Shown: one piece after another, positions 1 through 11,200 of the stretch
Numbering within the stretch: the stretch's first letter is position 1
How the letters are laid out: the number at the start of each line of letters is the position of its first letter
NCBI GenBank assembly: GCA_024811115.1
Contig: JAKOGH010000898.1
Span: 1-64,000 of the forward strand
DNA: 64,000 nucleotides
Reading direction: 5' to 3'
Source: Terana coerulea
Lineage: Eukaryota; Basidiomycota; Agaricomycetes; Polyporales; Phanerochaetaceae
The notes under the pieces: generated by a model
Database searches by the model: none
Told to the model about the DNA's origin: nothing
The model's input: the letters and a program-made list of their open reading frames with translations, nothing else
Made by a program: the position numbers and the translations under genes

Positions 1-156
1 CCCACTCTGACCACTGATGGTGAGCCCCTTCCGTTATCTTCCTAGACCACTGGCTCACTGTTTTGTCTTCTAGCTGGTGCGACCGAGTCCCTCATCCCCC
101 ACTGCTCCAACGGTGGCATGTCGTGCCCCGCTGTCCAGTTCGACGGCCCCGCCTAA
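1..156 (+). CDS. 3' end of an unrecognised gene (partial, left edge)
   Basis: The last two exons of a gene that begins left of the window. Exon 1-19 ends in GATG, followed by a GTGAGC donor at 20. The intron runs 20-73 and ends in a pyrimidine-rich TTCTAG, and the final exon 74-156 stops with TAA. The joined reading frame gives about 33 residues ending in [18 protein letters not shown], with two cysteines and a hydrophilic, glycine-rich tail. That would suit the end of a secreted protein, but I do not recognise the family and there is too little to assign a function. The splice signals and the in-frame join make a genuine coding end likely. Confidence 0.55.
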
Positions 157-783
157 AGGTTTGGAGAAATGGTTTTCTGTTGCCACGTGCAGTGCACTTT
201 ATATCGATATTTATCTCTATATCTCCCATGGGTTTTCCGGTCCTTCAGTTGTATTTCGCTAGTTCCAGAAATCATATACATTTGTCATCATCTTCGCAGT
301 GTAGTTCACATGAGCTCGACAGCCTTCGCGTTCCTAGCCAGTTGGACTGTCATTCTGGTGTCTTCAAATCAACCGTTCGCTGATTCACTGCGCATTATGT
401 GACAGGACTAAGGGGACGGGTAAAACACTTACTCCCTCAGCCTTTGATAGTTATCAACCGTCATGAGGTCCTCCGATCGGTTACAATAGGCACCACTGCA
501 GTTCATCGCTAGCGCGACTCAGGGCCCGTGATGTCCATACTGGAGGACGTTAAGATATAATCTGAGCCGGATTACAGGGGTAAAACTTACAGCGACCCTT
601 CGTATTAGGAGCGGCTACGGGTAGGCCTGAAACTGACGTGGTAACAAGAAAGAGAATTATCGAAAGAGATACTCCGCGATAAGTGATGGGGATGTTCATG
701 ACGTCGGTTCACGACACGGACGGAGGGTGTGGATGGTCTGTGTGAGTGCCAGACCGCCCAACCTTCCAGATTTCCCGTAGCTT
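157..783. other. intergenic, no gene seen
   Basis: Presumed 3' flank of the left-edge gene followed by unassigned sequence. Short open frames exist on both strands but none has splice signals or recognisable protein. Confidence 0.5.
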
Positions 784-1614
784 CGACGAAAGGAGAGGGG
801 AGGCAGGAGGAGAAGGCGCTAACAGTAGAGATCTGGTGATGCCGATCCTTTAACGAGCCTCCTAACGTCCTCGCACGACTGGCAGAAAACATTTAAACAA
901 TGACATAAGCACGGCATCGCCCGGCATCCTATTTTTCCACGAGACAATTGCTGGAATTCGTTGCCTGATGCGATCAACACACGCTTCATGCATCCCGTTC
1001 TTGGCTGACTGCATGAATTTCCGTCCGCCGCTGTAGTGCCCGACTCATTGCGTCCGCATTTCTTCAGCACTTGAACTGACACAAGTCTCAAATATCAGCT
1101 ACAATTAACCTTTATAAAATGGAATGAATTTTTCTTCGTTTTTCTGGCCATCGCCCGTTGGAATTCTCAGTTCGCTCGCTTTCTGACGAAGCGTCCTGAA
1201 ATGCCACTTTGCAGTGTGTGGCCTGACCACCGCTTGCAGCCCGCCGAAGGGCCTGGTCACAGGCTGGTTTCATAAAATATGAGCAGACGTTCTAAGTTTT
1301 CCAGCTCGGCATGGGGTCTGTATTGACGAAGAGCCTCGCGACGCGAGTACTTGCAGTAGCCACTTGCTTAGGAGCCTTCGTGCGGTCAGCCAAGAACGGG
1401 ATGCATGAAGCGTGTGATTGATCGCATCAGGCAACGAATTCCAGCAATTGTCTCGTGGAAAAATAGGATGCCGGAGCGATGCCGTGCTTATGTCATTGTT
1501 TACCCAATGTTTTCTGCCAGTCGTGCGAGGACGTTAGAGGCTCGTTAAAGGATCGGCATCACCAGATCTCTACTGTTAGCGCCTTCTCCTCCTGCTCCCT
1601 CCCTCCCTTTCGTC
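784..1614. repeat. long inverted repeat (foldback element)
   Basis: Left arm 784-1009 and right arm 1385-1614 are reverse complements over about 226-230 bp with few mismatches, separated by a 375 bp spacer. Shared landmarks on opposite strands include TTGGCTGAC/GTCAGCCAA at the inner ends, GGAATTCGTTGCCTGATGCG in the middle and GAGAAGGCGCTAACAGTAG towards the outer ends. No transposase frame is visible in the spacer. This could be a foldback or MITE-like element, or an inverted duplication. I did not find clear target-site duplications. Confidence 0.8.
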
Positions 1615-2633
1615 CGAGCTAAGACGGGAAGGAGTCTGCCAACCTTCGCCTTATATGATAAACTTCACAAAGAGAAACGGCCGCGCAACATTGCAAATAA
1701 AATGACTGCGGCCAAATGAAGTGAACGCTAGAACTGGCCGTACACTATGCCGACACTGCCCCCATTGAACCTAGCTAACTTGACATGATAGTCCCTTGCT
1801 ACGTCTTTATAATAAGCAACAGTCCTAGCGCAACACGCACCTGGTGGTCGGCCGTCGTGAGCGTCATTGACACAGCAAAACCGGCGAATGTTTGTTGACT
1901 CGATCATACTTTTCAAGAATCGAAAAGGGCTCAAAGGAGTTAGTCTGGGCTCATCACAGTACAGGTTAAGCATCACGCCGAGACCTCACATGTACAGCCG
2001 CTGCACGGGCCGCCAGTCACACCATTAACGGGCTAGTAGGGTATGTGACTAAGATCATAGGGACGGGTAAGCCGCCTGGAAGCCGCGCCTATCAGGCACC
2101 TCTATCCCTTTCCTGACATATCTGCACAGTGCATAACCAGGACCGCGAATTTCACATACTCGATCTTCCGCTAGCTTTTTACCGTCCTGTACGGGGTCAC
2201 CACTGGCATGGGGTTTAGGCTCGCCTAGTAGTATAGGCATCGCCAACCTTTGCAACGTGATAGACGACATTTAGTAAAGCGTACGTGTTCTTCACTCGTG
2301 AGATAGGTGAGCAGGTAGGTGCGTGCCAAGTTGCGCCAGCGTGAGTCGTGACAGCAAGACAGAATATGAAGCACCGAACGCGCCGCAATCAGCGACATCT
2401 TGATTTGGGTGACGGTACGCCACAAAGGCTATGCTAGACGCTCAACGGTGCGCGTGGACGACCATTATGATTCAAATAGCGTTCCGGCTTCTTTCGCGAA
2501 CTTGGCGAAGGGTGAGCAGGAACGGCGCCGCAGCTCTGCGAACTCCACACTGGACAAATATCGACCGGGTGTAACAGTCAAGCCTTCCTGGACTGCCACT
2601 ACTACCCTACTGTGCTGCCGATGAGTCACGGTT
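1615..2633. other. intergenic, no gene seen
   Basis: Lies between the inverted repeat and the 3' end of monooxygenase A. Small open frames are present without introns or recognisable domains. Confidence 0.45.
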
Positions 2634-4211
2634 TTAGACAAATATCCCTTGATTTTTCAGCATCCTCACGCCATCCTCCACTTCTTTCCCCATCTCATAC
2701 GTATATGCTTCATCCAACCACATCTCAATGTCCTCTAAATCCTTGACCAAACCCTCTTTTGCAAACCCGTGAGCGCCATATCCATCGTAGACTTTCCCAG
2801 CTGCAACAGATCGATCAAGGATGAGTTGCGAACGAGGCCGGCGCACATCGGAGTAGACCTGTAGAACTGCTTCAACGTTGGAAGTGTTCGTCTGGGAGTG
2901 AGAGAGTAGTTGTGCGAGGACATAGGCGTCTTCGATGCCTTGTGCACCGCCTGAAGCTAGGTGTGGAAGCATACCGTGCGCCTGTACGGTGACCCTGTAA
3001 GTATCATGCCACCAATGAAACACTGCCTGACTTACTGCGTCGCCCAAAATCGCGACATTTCCCCTCGCGTACGACGGAAGATGAGGGTATACGATGCTCA
3101 TGTACCATTTGCTCGGCTTCTCGATACACTTCAGGAGGCCTCGCAGGTCTTCGCTGAATTCCGTCGCAGGATATGCTTCGAGCAACTCCTCACTGGTGAC
3201 AAACTCAGTCGTCGGATGTGTTGGTGGGAGAGGTACCATCGGTGCAGAATGCGAGGAGACATAGGCCACAATATTAATCTATCCAGAGCACCAATCGTCA
3301 GAGAGCTCGTCCAGTGCGAGAACAAAGTTGAACACACCAATTGGCCCTTGTTGATCGGATAGACAATGACATGTTTATCCTTCCCAATGATGTTCACAGG
3401 CGACTCCCACCGACTGGTGTCAATACCCAGCGCTTGCGCCTTCTCGCGCACAACAAGACCACGGTAGCAGGCCGTGTTGCTGTACACCACTCCCTCCACC
3501 GCGGCCTGCGTCTCCTCCGGGTTCGCCGCGGTCACCGCAGCCCGAGACCCGGTAATAACACCACGGACAGCGGATTTGACTCCATTGGCAATGAGCACTA
3601 CGTCGGCTTCACGCTCGGTCCCGTCCGCGAAGTGGATGGTAGATCGGTGGGGGACGGAGGAAGAGGGAGATATAGAGGCACAACGTTTGTTGAAGCGTGT
3701 GTACTCCGCATCAACATGTTTGACGAGGCATTCCAAGAACGATGCTCGGTGCATTGCAGCAGCGGACTTCTTCGGATCTGCCTTGAGCTACACATCATAT
3801 CATATTTTCAGCAAATCTTGTAGCTTAGGAGCTGGGAAGCTTACGGTATAGATTTCCTCATGGTCTTCGCTCCCGAGGACGCATTTGATTCCCTGGACGT
3901 TCAATTTGCTCGGGTCTGGCATGAATTTGACGATGTCTTCGTACACTCCAAGCTCTTTCATGATCTGAAGTGCATTGGTACCCACGCCGATGCCCGCTCC
4001 CACTTCACCAAACTTGGCCTACCCAATTTCACCCACCGTCAGTTGTCTCAGTGCCAATATGACAATGCGACCACGTACGTACAGCTGCTTCATAGACATG
4101 CGCCTTGATACCCTTCCTCTTTAACGCGACCGCCAGGGTGAGTCCGGCAATTCCTCCGCCAATAATGGCGATATCGAGGTCCTGGCTTCCTCGTGATTCC
4201 GTTGAAGACAT
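2634..4211 (-). CDS. FAD-dependent monooxygenase A (salicylate hydroxylase-like)
   Basis: Five exons on the minus strand: 4211-4083, 4018-3845, 3787-3338, 3278-3036 and 2981-2634, giving about 447 residues. The N-terminal Rossmann dinucleotide-binding motif GGGIAG sits near residues 18-23 after a short leader (start chosen because paralogues B and C begin at the same place). The second FAD-contact motif GDA is at about 330-332, followed by AHGMLPHLASGGAQG. Family members are NAD(P)H-dependent flavoproteins that hydroxylate aromatic rings, often with decarboxylation; the substrate here cannot be told. It is paralogous to the tandem pair at 32-37.6 kb but keeps only four of their eight introns, with the last coding intron and others lost cleanly. 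The intron at 3035-2982 is in frame and stop-free, so naive ORF calling would read through it. No frame break seen. Confidence 0.9.
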
Positions 4212-4997
4212 TGAGCTGAGTGTCCAGGAGTCGAGCACCGGTTGAAGTACGCGTTCTTTGAGAATGAGATGGAATGGTGGAAGGCAATGTGCTGAAACCG
4301 CCTGGGCATGGTGGCTTATATTCAATTTTGTTTCAGTCCGGTGTTGAGCACGTCCGAAACCTTTGAAACCGCATTCGCGTCCGTGCTACGCGCCTACTCC
4401 GATGTTGCTGACGCGACACCGGATACGCGTGGCCTTCCCGAAAGTCCGTCAGCGCAGCCGTAGCACACATGCACACAAAGCCACCAGCACTGTCGAATGT
4501 AAGAATGGCACGCGCCAGGAGCAAAGATGCTGCGTGCGTACGCTTCGGACCACGGTCGCCGACAGTCTCCGTCACGGTAGCTTGCAACCCGATATCGGAG
4601 AGTGAGTCGCTGCATCTTTCAGCACGCAAGCCTGCGCATTGCTCATGTAGGTGTGTAGGTGAGACGTTCATATGCTGGTGCGCGTAGGTCAGAAAGGGTT
4701 GGCATCCGTGTATACACAAGATAGCCAAAGACAGCGGCGCAAGACTGCAGTGCCAGTGTCACTGCTTAAGGCGCTCATATCGCCATGAGAATATTCAAGA
4801 CAAGTGGGAGGTGCAGAGATGTTGGGAATAAGCATAGCAGAAGTGTTGCGAGAATAGACGGTGATTCTGCGCTGTGGAAGTGCGCAGCTTGCATAGGCTC
4901 GCGCGTGAACCAGCCTCCAGAGGTATCGTTGGCTCATGAATTAGGGGTAGTAAAATCGCAAATATGATTGTAAATGGTCTAAATTAAGTTACTATTA
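4212..4997. other. upstream region of monooxygenase A; no other gene seen
   Basis: Probable 5' region of monooxygenase A. Open frames on both strands here (about 4333-4728) overlap one another and resemble no family I know. Confidence 0.45.
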
Positions 4998-5080
4998 TCC
5001 CTGGTAGTATATCGGTTAGTACACGCGCCTGTCATCTTTGCGGTGCGCGCGAAAGCGGGGTTCGACTCCCCGCCAGGGAG
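4998..5080 (+). tRNA. tRNA-Asp (GTC) with a short intron
   Basis: A full cloverleaf can be drawn. The acceptor stem TCCCTGG (4998-5004) pairs perfectly with CCAGGGA (5073-5079), followed by discriminator G5080. The short D stem is GTA/TAC. The anticodon stem CGCGC (5024-5028) pairs with GCGCG (5045-5049), and the T arm CGGGG-TTCGACT-CCCCG is at 5056-5072. The anticodon GTC is at 5031-5033. Between the base after the anticodon and the 3' half of the stem lies an extra insert of about 9 nt (about 5035-5043), at the canonical tRNA intron position. Exact intron ends are uncertain by a base, and the variable loop reads as 6 nt. A TTTT run near 5101 can serve as Pol III terminator. Discriminator G and the stem sequence agree with tRNA-Asp. 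Confidence 0.9.
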
Positions 5081-5528
5081 TACAAGTGCATCAAAAAATT
5101 GTTTTGATTCCACTTTTGTCTTTCGCAGGCCGTGGAACTTGAGGACTTCAACGTTCAAAGTTCAAACTTCAAGGCTTCAAGCAACTGGATCTCGTCGCGG
5201 GCCTTGGAGATGCAGGATATACTTTGTTTGGCAAGCATCACCATTTATCAATCATGATCGCACTTGCAGACTTGCAGTTGCTGTACTGGTCTTCAACACT
5301 ACATAATGGACTTGCCATGGATGTCAAGCTGGCCCATCCCAGGAACATGATCCTCATACCTCTTGTATGAGCCAAGTTCAGCCAGAACAAGCTCCTGCAG
5401 TAATCAATCTATGCTAAGTATGAATGATTATCACCTTGGCCTACGAACTAACGTGACAGGATTGCACGATCTTTCACTGTGAGCAATTAAGGAAGCGAAG
5501 GCTGCGCAAGGCGAGGAGACTACGACGT
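5081..5528. other. intergenic between tRNA-Asp and the reductase 3' end
   Basis: No gene seen. It contains a short stretch of irregular CTTCAA/GTTCAA words around 5145-5180. Confidence 0.45.
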
Positions 5529-6747
5529 CTAAGCAATCCAGCCCTTCTCCTTGTACTGTGCGAGAATATCCGCCGTGACTTCCTGCAAAGTGCGGTACTT
5601 GATGCCCAAGATGCGAACGGACTTTGACGCATCATACTGAACATGGACGGGGGCTGACTTCGGGTCGAAGTCCTTGACACCCTCGGGAAGGGAAGGCTCG
5701 ATCGCGTGAGCAGCGGTCACTGGGCAGCCACAGTTAGACCCGTGGCAAGTCGAGCAGAAAAGAAGTGGACGCACAGAATTCCTGGAAGTAGAACGGGGCG
5801 CCGGAGACGATGATTCTCTCGTTCGCGGCTTCCTCCTTCTGTAGGGCAAGTACATGGGCCAGGGCGACGTCGCGAACGTCCACGAAACCATTCCTGTACG
5901 CAGAAAAATCATCAGGACGTCGGCCGTTTGGTATCATGCTCCCACACGTACCCATACACGGGCTTGGTTAACTCGTCAGGACTCTTGGAGCCCTTCAGGA
6001 CAGCGCCGTACCAGTCCGCAGTGGTTGCGTTCAGCTCTTCGGGCTTGCTGACTTCATGCAGGACCGGTCCGTACACAAAGGGCGGGTTGATGACGACCAG
6101 CTCAAAGCCAAGCTGACCCTTGCTGTCCTCGACGAACTTCCACGCCGCCCGCTCTGCCAAAGTCTTACTGGTCCTGTACTTGGCCCAGCCCGACGCGTTG
6201 GCACCTTGTTCGTCGACTTCCTTCAGACTGGAGGTGTTCCAGTCCTTCTCAGTCACCACTGTCGGCTCGGGGACGTCGTTGAAGATGGAGACGACGGAGC
6301 CGGTGATCACGACGCGCTTCACCGTGTTGGTGTACTTGTGGGCCGCTTGCAGCGCGCTCAGAGTGCCGTCGACGGCGGGACGGATGTATTCCTGAGGATC
6401 CGCGTACGCGAAGGTCACGGGCGACGCCATGTGGACGATCGCATCGGTGCCTTGGACTGCCTCCTTGAATGCCTCCTCCTGTGGGCGATAGCGTCCCGAC
6501 GTCAGGACCCACGTCTTTGTCCTTAAGTCAGGTGAATAGAGCACACCTTGGTGATATCCGCAACAACTACAGTTTCGAACTTGTTCCCATACTGCTTGAA
6601 AGTCTCCTTCAAATGCCCAGTCTTGCTTTGGGACCTCACTGCCGCTTTGACAGTATATCCCTGGTCCAGCAGGGCCTTGACGGTCCAGACGGCGATGAAA
6701 CCGTTTGCACCGGTGACGAGAACGGTGCCCTTGTTGACAACTGGCAT
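5529..6747 (-). CDS. NAD(P)-dependent extended-SDR reductase (dihydroflavonol/Gre2-like)
   Basis: Four exons (6747-6547, 6478-5952, 5893-5775, 5719-5529) join in frame to 345 residues, a normal length for the family. The N-terminal nucleotide-binding motif TGANGFIA is at about 12-19. The catalytic YxxxK appears as YRTSK at 168-172, with the ITGS serine near 128. Later landmarks are VINPPFVYGP and FVDVRDVALAH. Known relatives reduce aldehydes, ketones or flavonoid-type carbonyls with NADPH (Gre2 methylglyoxal/isovaleraldehyde reductase, dihydroflavonol and cinnamoyl-CoA reductases); the substrate cannot be read from sequence. It lies head to tail downstream of the ErdS-like gene with 1.5 kb between. 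No frame break seen. Confidence 0.88.
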
Positions 6748-8228
6748 GGCGACTTGTCCTGGAGCGTTGATTCGAGTATGAGAAAGTGAATGAGGTTGTG
6801 GGTGCGGAGGGAAAACTGGTTTAATATGAGTACACGCCGTGCAGCGGGGTTTTGTAGCTCGTCTCGGGCGAGCACCTTATCATGACTCAGCATGCGGGCA
6901 GTAGGTCCCCGAGACGTGCTCATATTGCAGCGAGGGTGCTGAAAGCAGCGAGCGTCTTGCGTGCTAAGCTCGCCAAGGGATATCTATGAACGATCCCCTT
7001 CTTTGGAGGCCGAGCTACGGTCAAAGACGAAAATTAAATCTCTGGAACATTTTCTGGGTCACAGTGATTACGCACTAGAAAGCATCGTTAGGTAGCTGCA
7101 CCGTGAGTGCAATCTCAAGAAGTGGGGTCGCAGTAAGTTTGCTGAGCAAGGACGCGAAGGGGAGCATACGACAAGGACGTACTCAAGGCTTCTCGAAGCG
7201 AGATGGTCAAAGTAAGACTCGGAGCGTGTCGTGACTCGTGTCACAACGCCTGCGATCCCCTTGTGGCGTCCCGTCGTTGATCCGCCATCAAACCTCACGG
7301 CGCACGGCTACTTACGGTATTCAAGTTCGCTGCCCACTTTCATCAGTCCTCTCGATGCATGTCGACTCCCAATTCATAGCACCATATGCGTACCCAGCTC
7401 AGCTCATGTATCGCTGGTTTTTATGCAAGACATGCATGTTTTCGCCGCATCGCGGGTATCGCTGCCCAGCCGCCCGCCAACTTGGCCGCCCTGAGACCGC
7501 TAGTCAACAATCGTGCGACTAAGCCTTCGGCCATGCACAGCGATGCAGTCCGACCCCGAGCTTTCTTAGACGGGACAGGTAAGTACGATAGGTAGCCATA
7601 ATCGATCGATCGTACGCGTAATCGCTCCAGGCCGACAACTGACAATTACATACTTACTCAGTACTGCGACTGAGTTTCAGTACTTACAGCACGACAGAGT
7701 GAAAGCTCGTCTCGCCATTATCAGCTTACTGAGCTATCGTGTGCTGTACGTGTAATGGCATGTCGTCTTGGCGTCGTATGATGTGTCCCTTGCAACGTAT
7801 GCTAACAGCTGCAGGTTCTGTCAGACTACACGAGAATGTTCGCTACCTCTCCGAGCTCGCACATAGACATCGTCGTCGGTAAGCGCTAAGCGGCAGGAAG
7901 GCAAACTTCGACAAGATATGAAGCCATTTGATTACCAAGTGGGCTAGACATATATTAAAGTACAAACAATGCAAAGCATGACCGCGAGGTGGTCTTGTAC
8001 TTGTACAGCAACACTACAAAAGGCGGAATAATGATGGATTGGATGCGCGTCCTCGTTCTTGTATTGTTAAGGAGCTGCATGGTAGGGTAATGGTCTCAAA
8101 AGCATTGTAAGGTATGGGAGAGCTGTAATAATGTACATTTGAGAGAAGACGTCCCCGAGCGATTGTCCAGTGAGGTTGTCAAGCACAGATGAGGGATAGG
8201 AGTCAACGAGCGTCGCGCCCTCGCACGT
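6748..8228. other. intergenic, promoter side of reductase and 3' flank of ErdS-like gene
   Basis: No gene supported. TTGTGGCGTCCCGTCGTT (7261-7278) recurs exactly at 34027-34044. A short GATC-repeat string lies near 7602-7615. Confidence 0.45.
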
Positions 8229-11200
8229 CTACTTGGGCTTCTGCAGAACAGCCATGATGGCCTCCACGCCGCGCACACCCAGGCTGCCCTTCGGGTAGCA
8301 GATATATAGCGGGTCCTGCTCCGTCCCGAACTTGCCGCGGAAGTCGCCCTTGTTCGTCAGGTGGAACGTCGAGCTCAGGCCGTTGTACGTCTTCTCGAGC
8401 GTCTTGATCCGGAAGCCGCCGATATTGTCCACGCCCTGCAGCTTCGCCGCCGCGCCCGCGCCGAACGTCGCGCTCCGCACGCCCGCGTCGCCGAGCTTGC
8501 GGATGACGTACGCGACGATGTTCTCGATTGCGCCCAGCGGCGCGTCGGGGAACTCCAACGCCCACTTGATCTGGAACCCGTGCACGGGCGCAAGCTGCGC
8601 GAGGACGACGAGGGCGCAGATCTGCACGATTGAGGCTGGTCAGCGACCCGCGCCGGACCCCGACAGCAAAGCAAACACTTACCTCGCCGTCCTTGTCCGT
8701 CGCGTAGAAGTACTTCCGGTGCTTCACGTCGTCGAACGGCCGGACACCGGTCAAGTGCACCTGCGTGCCCTTCCTGCCGTCCGCCCAGTCCTGACACCGC
8801 TTCTCGATGCGCCCCTTGAGCTCCGCGTCCGGCTCGCCCTCGACCTCGTGCACCTTCACGCCCTCGCGCTCCGCCCGGTGGATCTTCCGCCGCACCGTCT
8901 TGTCGTCGTTCTCCGGGTTCACCTCCATCGGGTTCACCCGCTCCTCCGCGACGGCGATGACCGACGACCAGCCAAGCTCCTCGGCGAGGTACTTCTCCGT
9001 GTCCTTGTCGACGCAGCACCAGATCGGCTTCAGGTTGACCTGGTCGGAGCGCAGGAACGCGAGGTACGCCTTGACGACGCGCGGCACCTGCGACGGCTCG
9101 CACAGCGGGTTGCCGAAGATGACCGCGAAGTTGCCCTGCGCGATGTAGCCGATTGCCGCACCCGTCGACTCGTCGCGCCACACGGTCCAGGCGGGGTCGA
9201 CCCAGCTCGTGTTCGTCGCGTCGCCGTACTTCGCGATGAGGTTCTCCAGTGGCGGGAGGTCGCCGTGCGGGTGTCCGGGGTGGAACGTCTTGCTCTCGGG
9301 GCCGTGCAGCACCATCTTCGCGGCGGCAGCCATGCTTGCCTCGTATGGATCCACGCCGTGCATCGAGAAGCTCTTGGGGTCGCGGGGGAATAAGGAGGCC
9401 CAGCGAATGTCGCCGAGCTTGAGGAAGAGCATGACCACACGCTCAAGGCCAACGCCGCCTCCTCCGTGTGGCGGGCAACCCCATCGGAAGCCGTTCAGGT
9501 AGTCCTCCATGGTCTCCGGGTCGACTTGTGACTCCTTCATCTTCTCTTCCAACATAGGCGCATGGTGAATACGCTGACCGCCCGACAGAATTTCCTCACC
9601 GCGAAGGAAGATGTCGAAGGAGTTGGAGAATTTCTGCGTACCAACACGTCAGTCAAGGTCCGCAACTATTTATCCATCGATGCTCACCGGATTCTCAGGA
9701 TCTGGCATGGTGTAAAATGGCCGGACCGACGACGGGAATTTGTCCAAGATGTAGTAGTCGCAACCGCCGTACTTCTGCTTCACAAGCTCTCCGAGCTTAC
9801 GCTCCGCCGCTGTCGACAAGTCATCCTCATCCGTGATTTCTGTGCCGTCGTCCTCACTCCAACCTGAATCCTTCAGCATCTGAATGCCGTCCGAGTATTT
9901 GATGCGCGGTGTCTCGTCGAGGACCACGAGGTCGTCATGCGGGAAGGCGGACTTGACGGTCGCAATCTGGAGCAGAAATGAGCTCGGTGCAAACACGATG
10001 TCGAGGCATATACATACCTCCTCCGGGAATCTCTCCTGCAGTCCTTTAAAGATCGTCTTGAGCGTCTCGTCTATCACGTCTAGAACCTCGTGGTAATGGT
10101 TCTCGAAGGCCATCTCGAAATCAAGACCGATGAACTCAGTCAAGTGACGATGAGTATTGGAATTCTCCGCACGGAAGACTGCAGGCAGAAACAAGCTGGT
10201 CAGTGACGCGAGCTCCTCAGACCGTGCTGTAGACGCACCAGGGCCAATCTCGAACACCCGCTCCATGTCCGCCGCAATGCACATCTGCTTGGCCAGCTGT
10301 GGACTCTGCGCCAGGAACGCAGGGCGGCGGAAGTAATCGACTTTGAAGACCTATATATGGGATGTATGCGTCAGCGAAGGTTTGTACGATGCGAGAAGCC
10401 AGCGTAAGTAGATAATGATACGCACAGATGCACCACTCTCCGTCCCGCTGCCTTGGAACTTGCTGGATTGGATCTCAAGGAAGTTCTTCTTCATGAGGGC
10501 CTCACGCCACAGCTCACAGACAGCTGCACGGATACGGAAAATCGCTTGCGATGCTGGGGCCTTTAGGAAGAACACTAAGTTCTTTTTCTAACGGGACAAG
10601 GGAACGCAAAACGTACACGAAGATCCAGTACGCGGTTGGCGAAGCGGGTACGATCGCCAACATGGTGATTCATCTTCTCCTGGAGCTCTGCCGAACGCGC
10701 GATTTCGTCTACTTGGAAGGGCAGCGACGCTGTTGGCTTGCTAATGACATGGAGCTAATGGGTACCTTAGTCCTGTAAGGCAAGCTCGTGGCGATTCACA
10801 ACGCACCTTCCCAACCTTGAGTTCCAGTTGATGGATGGTCGCGCTCTTGACCTCGTCTTGACCCTCGTCCTTGGGTGGCTCTTGAAGCACACCCTCGACA
10901 CGAACGATGGTTTCGCGGTTGAGACCCTCCGTCCATCGGACCATGTTCTCCGACACCTCCTCATGCGACTCTGTCAGGATACCCTGCAGCGTTGTCGCGC
11001 GATAACGGAAGAGGATGAAGACGATCTTGCTTCCGAGCGGACGGATGTGGTGTATCCTGGCGCGGAATGCGACGCGCTCGCCAGCCGACATATCGGCAAT
11101 CTTGGCGAGAGGAGTAAGCGAAAGTTGCGAGGGTGCTTCGCCGCTGGTCGAGGTCTGTCCGCCTTCCTTGGCCACTTCCTCTCGAAGGCCCGGATGCGGC

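Noticed and set aside
2225..2624. Short overlapping frames 3' of monooxygenase A
   Set aside because: No homology recognised and no introns; likely chance frames in intergenic DNA.
4029..4325. Upstream in-frame ATG at 4325 as start of monooxygenase A
   Set aside because: The extra 38 residues are not seen in paralogues B and C, whose starts align with 4211.
8332..9393. Long open frame (353 codons) on the plus strand inside the ErdS-like gene
   Set aside because: It is the antisense shadow of the GC-rich, strongly codon-biased exon 7. The minus-strand protein has clear synthetase and DUF2156 motifs.
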